Shown in pieces: positions 62,741-64,000 of a stretch of 64,000 nt of DNA. Source of the DNA: Glaciecola sp. KUL10 (GTDB lineage: Bacteria > Pseudomonadota > Gammaproteobacteria > Enterobacterales > Alteromonadaceae); NCBI RefSeq assembly GCF_003203515.1, contig NZ_BGNG01000001.1:744001-808000 (forward strand), in the 5' to 3' direction. The notes under the pieces are model-generated. The model worked only from the letters and a program-made list of their open reading frames with translations. It had not been told where the DNA came from and ran no database searches. Made by a program: the position numbers and the translations under genes. How positions within the stretch are numbered: the first letter of the stretch is position 1; each line of letters opens with the position of its first letter.

Positions 62741-63754
62741 ATGACAGCGACTCAAACAATATTTGCAACTGAAATGAACGAAGTTCTGTTTAAGCTTTTT
62801 TGTAAATATGAATTTAGCAATAACAAAGCACAAACTCTTGCAGAAGTTCATACTGAGAACACATTGCGCGGGGTACATTCACACGGAATAAACAGAGTTC
62901 CGTTTTTTATACAATGCGTAAAAAATGGGGTTGTTAAGACTGACTCTGAAGCTACTTTAACAGAGCAATTTGGGAGTATTGAGCGCTGGGATGGTAATCA
63001 AGGCTCTGGCGTATTGAACGCAATTCGGTGTAGTAAACAGGCCATACAACTCGCTCAGACAAATGGAATTGGCATAATAGCATTGCGCAATACAAATCAT
63101 TGGATGAGAGCTGGATATTATGGCTGGTTAGCTGCTGAAAACGACTGCATAGCTATCATGTTTACTAATACCCAACCTAATATGCCTGCATGGGGCGGCA
63201 TAGAAAATAGGATCGGCAATAACCCGTTTATGATTTCTATTCCACGTAGATGTGGTAGCCATGTAGTGCTTGATATGGCCCTTTCTCAATTTTCTTTTGG
63301 CAAGATACAAGAGCATGCATTAAGAGATATTAAATTGCCCCATCCCGGTGGGTGGAATAGCAATGGAGAACTTAGCTCAGACCCAGAGAGTATACTAAAA
63401 ACCGAGAGCGGTTTACCAATTGGATATTGGAAAGGATCAGCATTTTCGATGGTGCTTGATATGCTAGCAACTCTTTTGGCAGCTGGGCAGTCAACCTACC
63501 GAATCAGCCAAGAAAAATACGAAACCAACATTTCTCAAGTGTTTCTGTGCATCGACACCAAGCAATTTCATGATGCTTCTCTTAAAGATCGTCTTCTCAA
63601 TGAAATCATAAACTACTCAAATAGCGCCCCCCCCAAAACGAATGGAAGCAAGGTGGTTTATCCAGGGGAAACCTCGTTGCGAAAGAGACGTGAGAGCCTT
63701 AAAAATGGAATGGAGGTTAATTCGACTGTTTGGCAGCAAATAAAAGCGCAATAG
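62741..63754 (+). CDS. dlgD: YiaK/DlgD-like 2,3-diketo-L-gulonate reductase (LDH2/malate dehydrogenase-type family)
   Basis: 337 residues, family length. RGVHSHGINRVPFFIQCVKNG near the N-terminus, GIGIIALRNTNHWMRAGYYGW near 107-127, GNNPFMISIP near 162, and GYWKGSAFSMVLDMLATLL near 227-245 all match E. coli YiaK. That enzyme reduces 2,3-diketo-L-gulonate with NADH in ascorbate or L-lyxose-type degradation. The match is closer than to the ureidoglycolate or lactate members. With AKR, SDR and LysR it forms a probable sugar-acid catabolic module lacking a visible transporter. The symbol is tentative. Confidence 0.8.
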   Translation: MTATQTIFATEMNEVLFKLFCKYEFSNNKAQTLAEVHTENTLRGVHSHGINRVPFFIQCVKNGVVKTDSEATLTEQFGSIERWDGNQGSGVLNAIRCSKQAIQLAQTNGIGIIALRNTNHWMRAGYYGWLAAENDCIAIMFTNTQPNMPAWGGIENRIGNNPFMISIPRRCGSHVVLDMALSQFSFGKIQEHALRDIKLPHPGGWNSNGELSSDPESILKTESGLPIGYWKGSAFSMVLDMLATLLAAGQSTYRISQEKYETNISQVFLCIDTKQFHDASLKDRLLNEIINYSNSAPPKTNGSKVVYPGETSLRKRRESLKNGMEVNSTVWQQIKAQ

Positions 63755-63875
63755 TCGGTAATTTTGGAGACTAGATTTATGATGTTATCCCAACTAGTAA
63801 ATTCAAAAACTTACATGACTTAATAACTCACAAAGCATAGAATACAAGAAGAAGTTAGAACTTAGGGAAGTCAAT

Positions 63876-64000
63876 TTGCTACTCGTTAAACTAAATAAAT
63901 GGTCACAAAATAAGTCCCCATGGCTTGTCTTGTTCTTATCTTCATTAGCACTTGTCGCATGTGCGCTATATTTTCAACATGGATTAGGTCATGCGCCTTG
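63876..64000 (+). CDS. dsbB: Disulfide bond formation protein DsbB, 3' part outside the window
   Basis: The open frame starts at a TTG with AGGGAAG five bases upstream and runs off the window end after 41 codons. The product reads LNKWSQNKSPWLVLFLSSLALVACALYFQHGLGHAP, then a codon starting TG, probably Cys. A first membrane helix followed by the LYFQH...PC pattern is the DsbB N-terminus, where the periplasmic CxxC would come next. DsbB re-oxidises DsbA with quinone. In E. coli dsbB lies near fadR, which agrees with fadR 4 kb upstream. Confidence 0.85.
   Translation, partial: MLLVKLNKWSQNKSPWLVLFLSSLALVACALYFQHGLGHAP

Overview
The window reads as chromosomal DNA of a marine gammaproteobacterium, most likely of the Alteromonadales (Alteromonas, Glaciecola and relatives). 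This rests on near-E. coli-like housekeeping proteins (CarA/CarB, DapB, DnaK/DnaJ/GrpE, FabB, MnmC, PdxB, EpmC, FadR), on gene neighbourhoods typical of that class, on a FimV/HubP-type polar protein, on a large TonB receptor and on moderate-to-low GC. No rRNA, tRNA, CRISPR array, transposase or integrase was seen.

Layout. 1-3.2 kb: the 3' part of a SulP transporter, then an overlapping aminotransferase/sulfotransferase pair. 3.2-18.2 kb: mostly minus-strand core genes (ybiT, greA, carB-carA, dapB, dnaJ-dnaK-grpE), interrupted by a cytochrome b561 gene facing a cytochrome c'-type gene. Two copies of a roughly 230-bp structured repeat lie at about 3.3-3.5 and 12.9-13.2 kb, each between converging genes. 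18.3-22.4 kb: a convergent CrbS/CrbR-like two-component pair. 22.5-29.7 kb: a TonB receptor divergent from a polyhydroxybutyrate-utilisation operon (GntP permease, exported MetX-fold hydrolase, PHB depolymerase, 3-hydroxybutyrate dehydrogenase), with an 18-bp perfect palindrome between them. 29.8-35.2 kb: nadK, anmK, a membrane protein of unknown function, recN with a clear LexA box, and bamE. 35.3-45.3 kb: fimV/hubP, asd, pdxB, an alpha/beta hydrolase, fabB and mnmC, close to the E. coli mnmC-fabB-pdxB-usg order.

45.3-52.7 kb is the accessory region of most interest. It holds three tandem FlgO-like lipoproteins, a SLOG-like protein with four predicted membrane segments, a converging TIR-TM-TPR protein, and an exported protein with a PEP-CTERM-like tail six bases upstream of the TIR gene. 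The region splits mnmC from yfcL/epmC, genes that lie close together in E. coli. 52.9-59.7 kb returns to core functions: yfcL, an NAD-kinase-like gene, epmC, a thioesterase, a membrane-anchored aspartic protease, fadH and fadR. 59.9-63.8 kb holds a LysR regulator divergent from an aldo/keto reductase, an SDR and a YiaK/DlgD-like dehydrogenase, probably a sugar-acid module. The window ends inside a dsbB gene that starts with TTG.

The best candidate for a little-described system is the SLOG/TIR pair. Second is the pair of repeats, whose inner stem shows compensatory changes. Third is the PHB locus with its exported MetX-like enzyme. All functional calls are from sequence reading alone.
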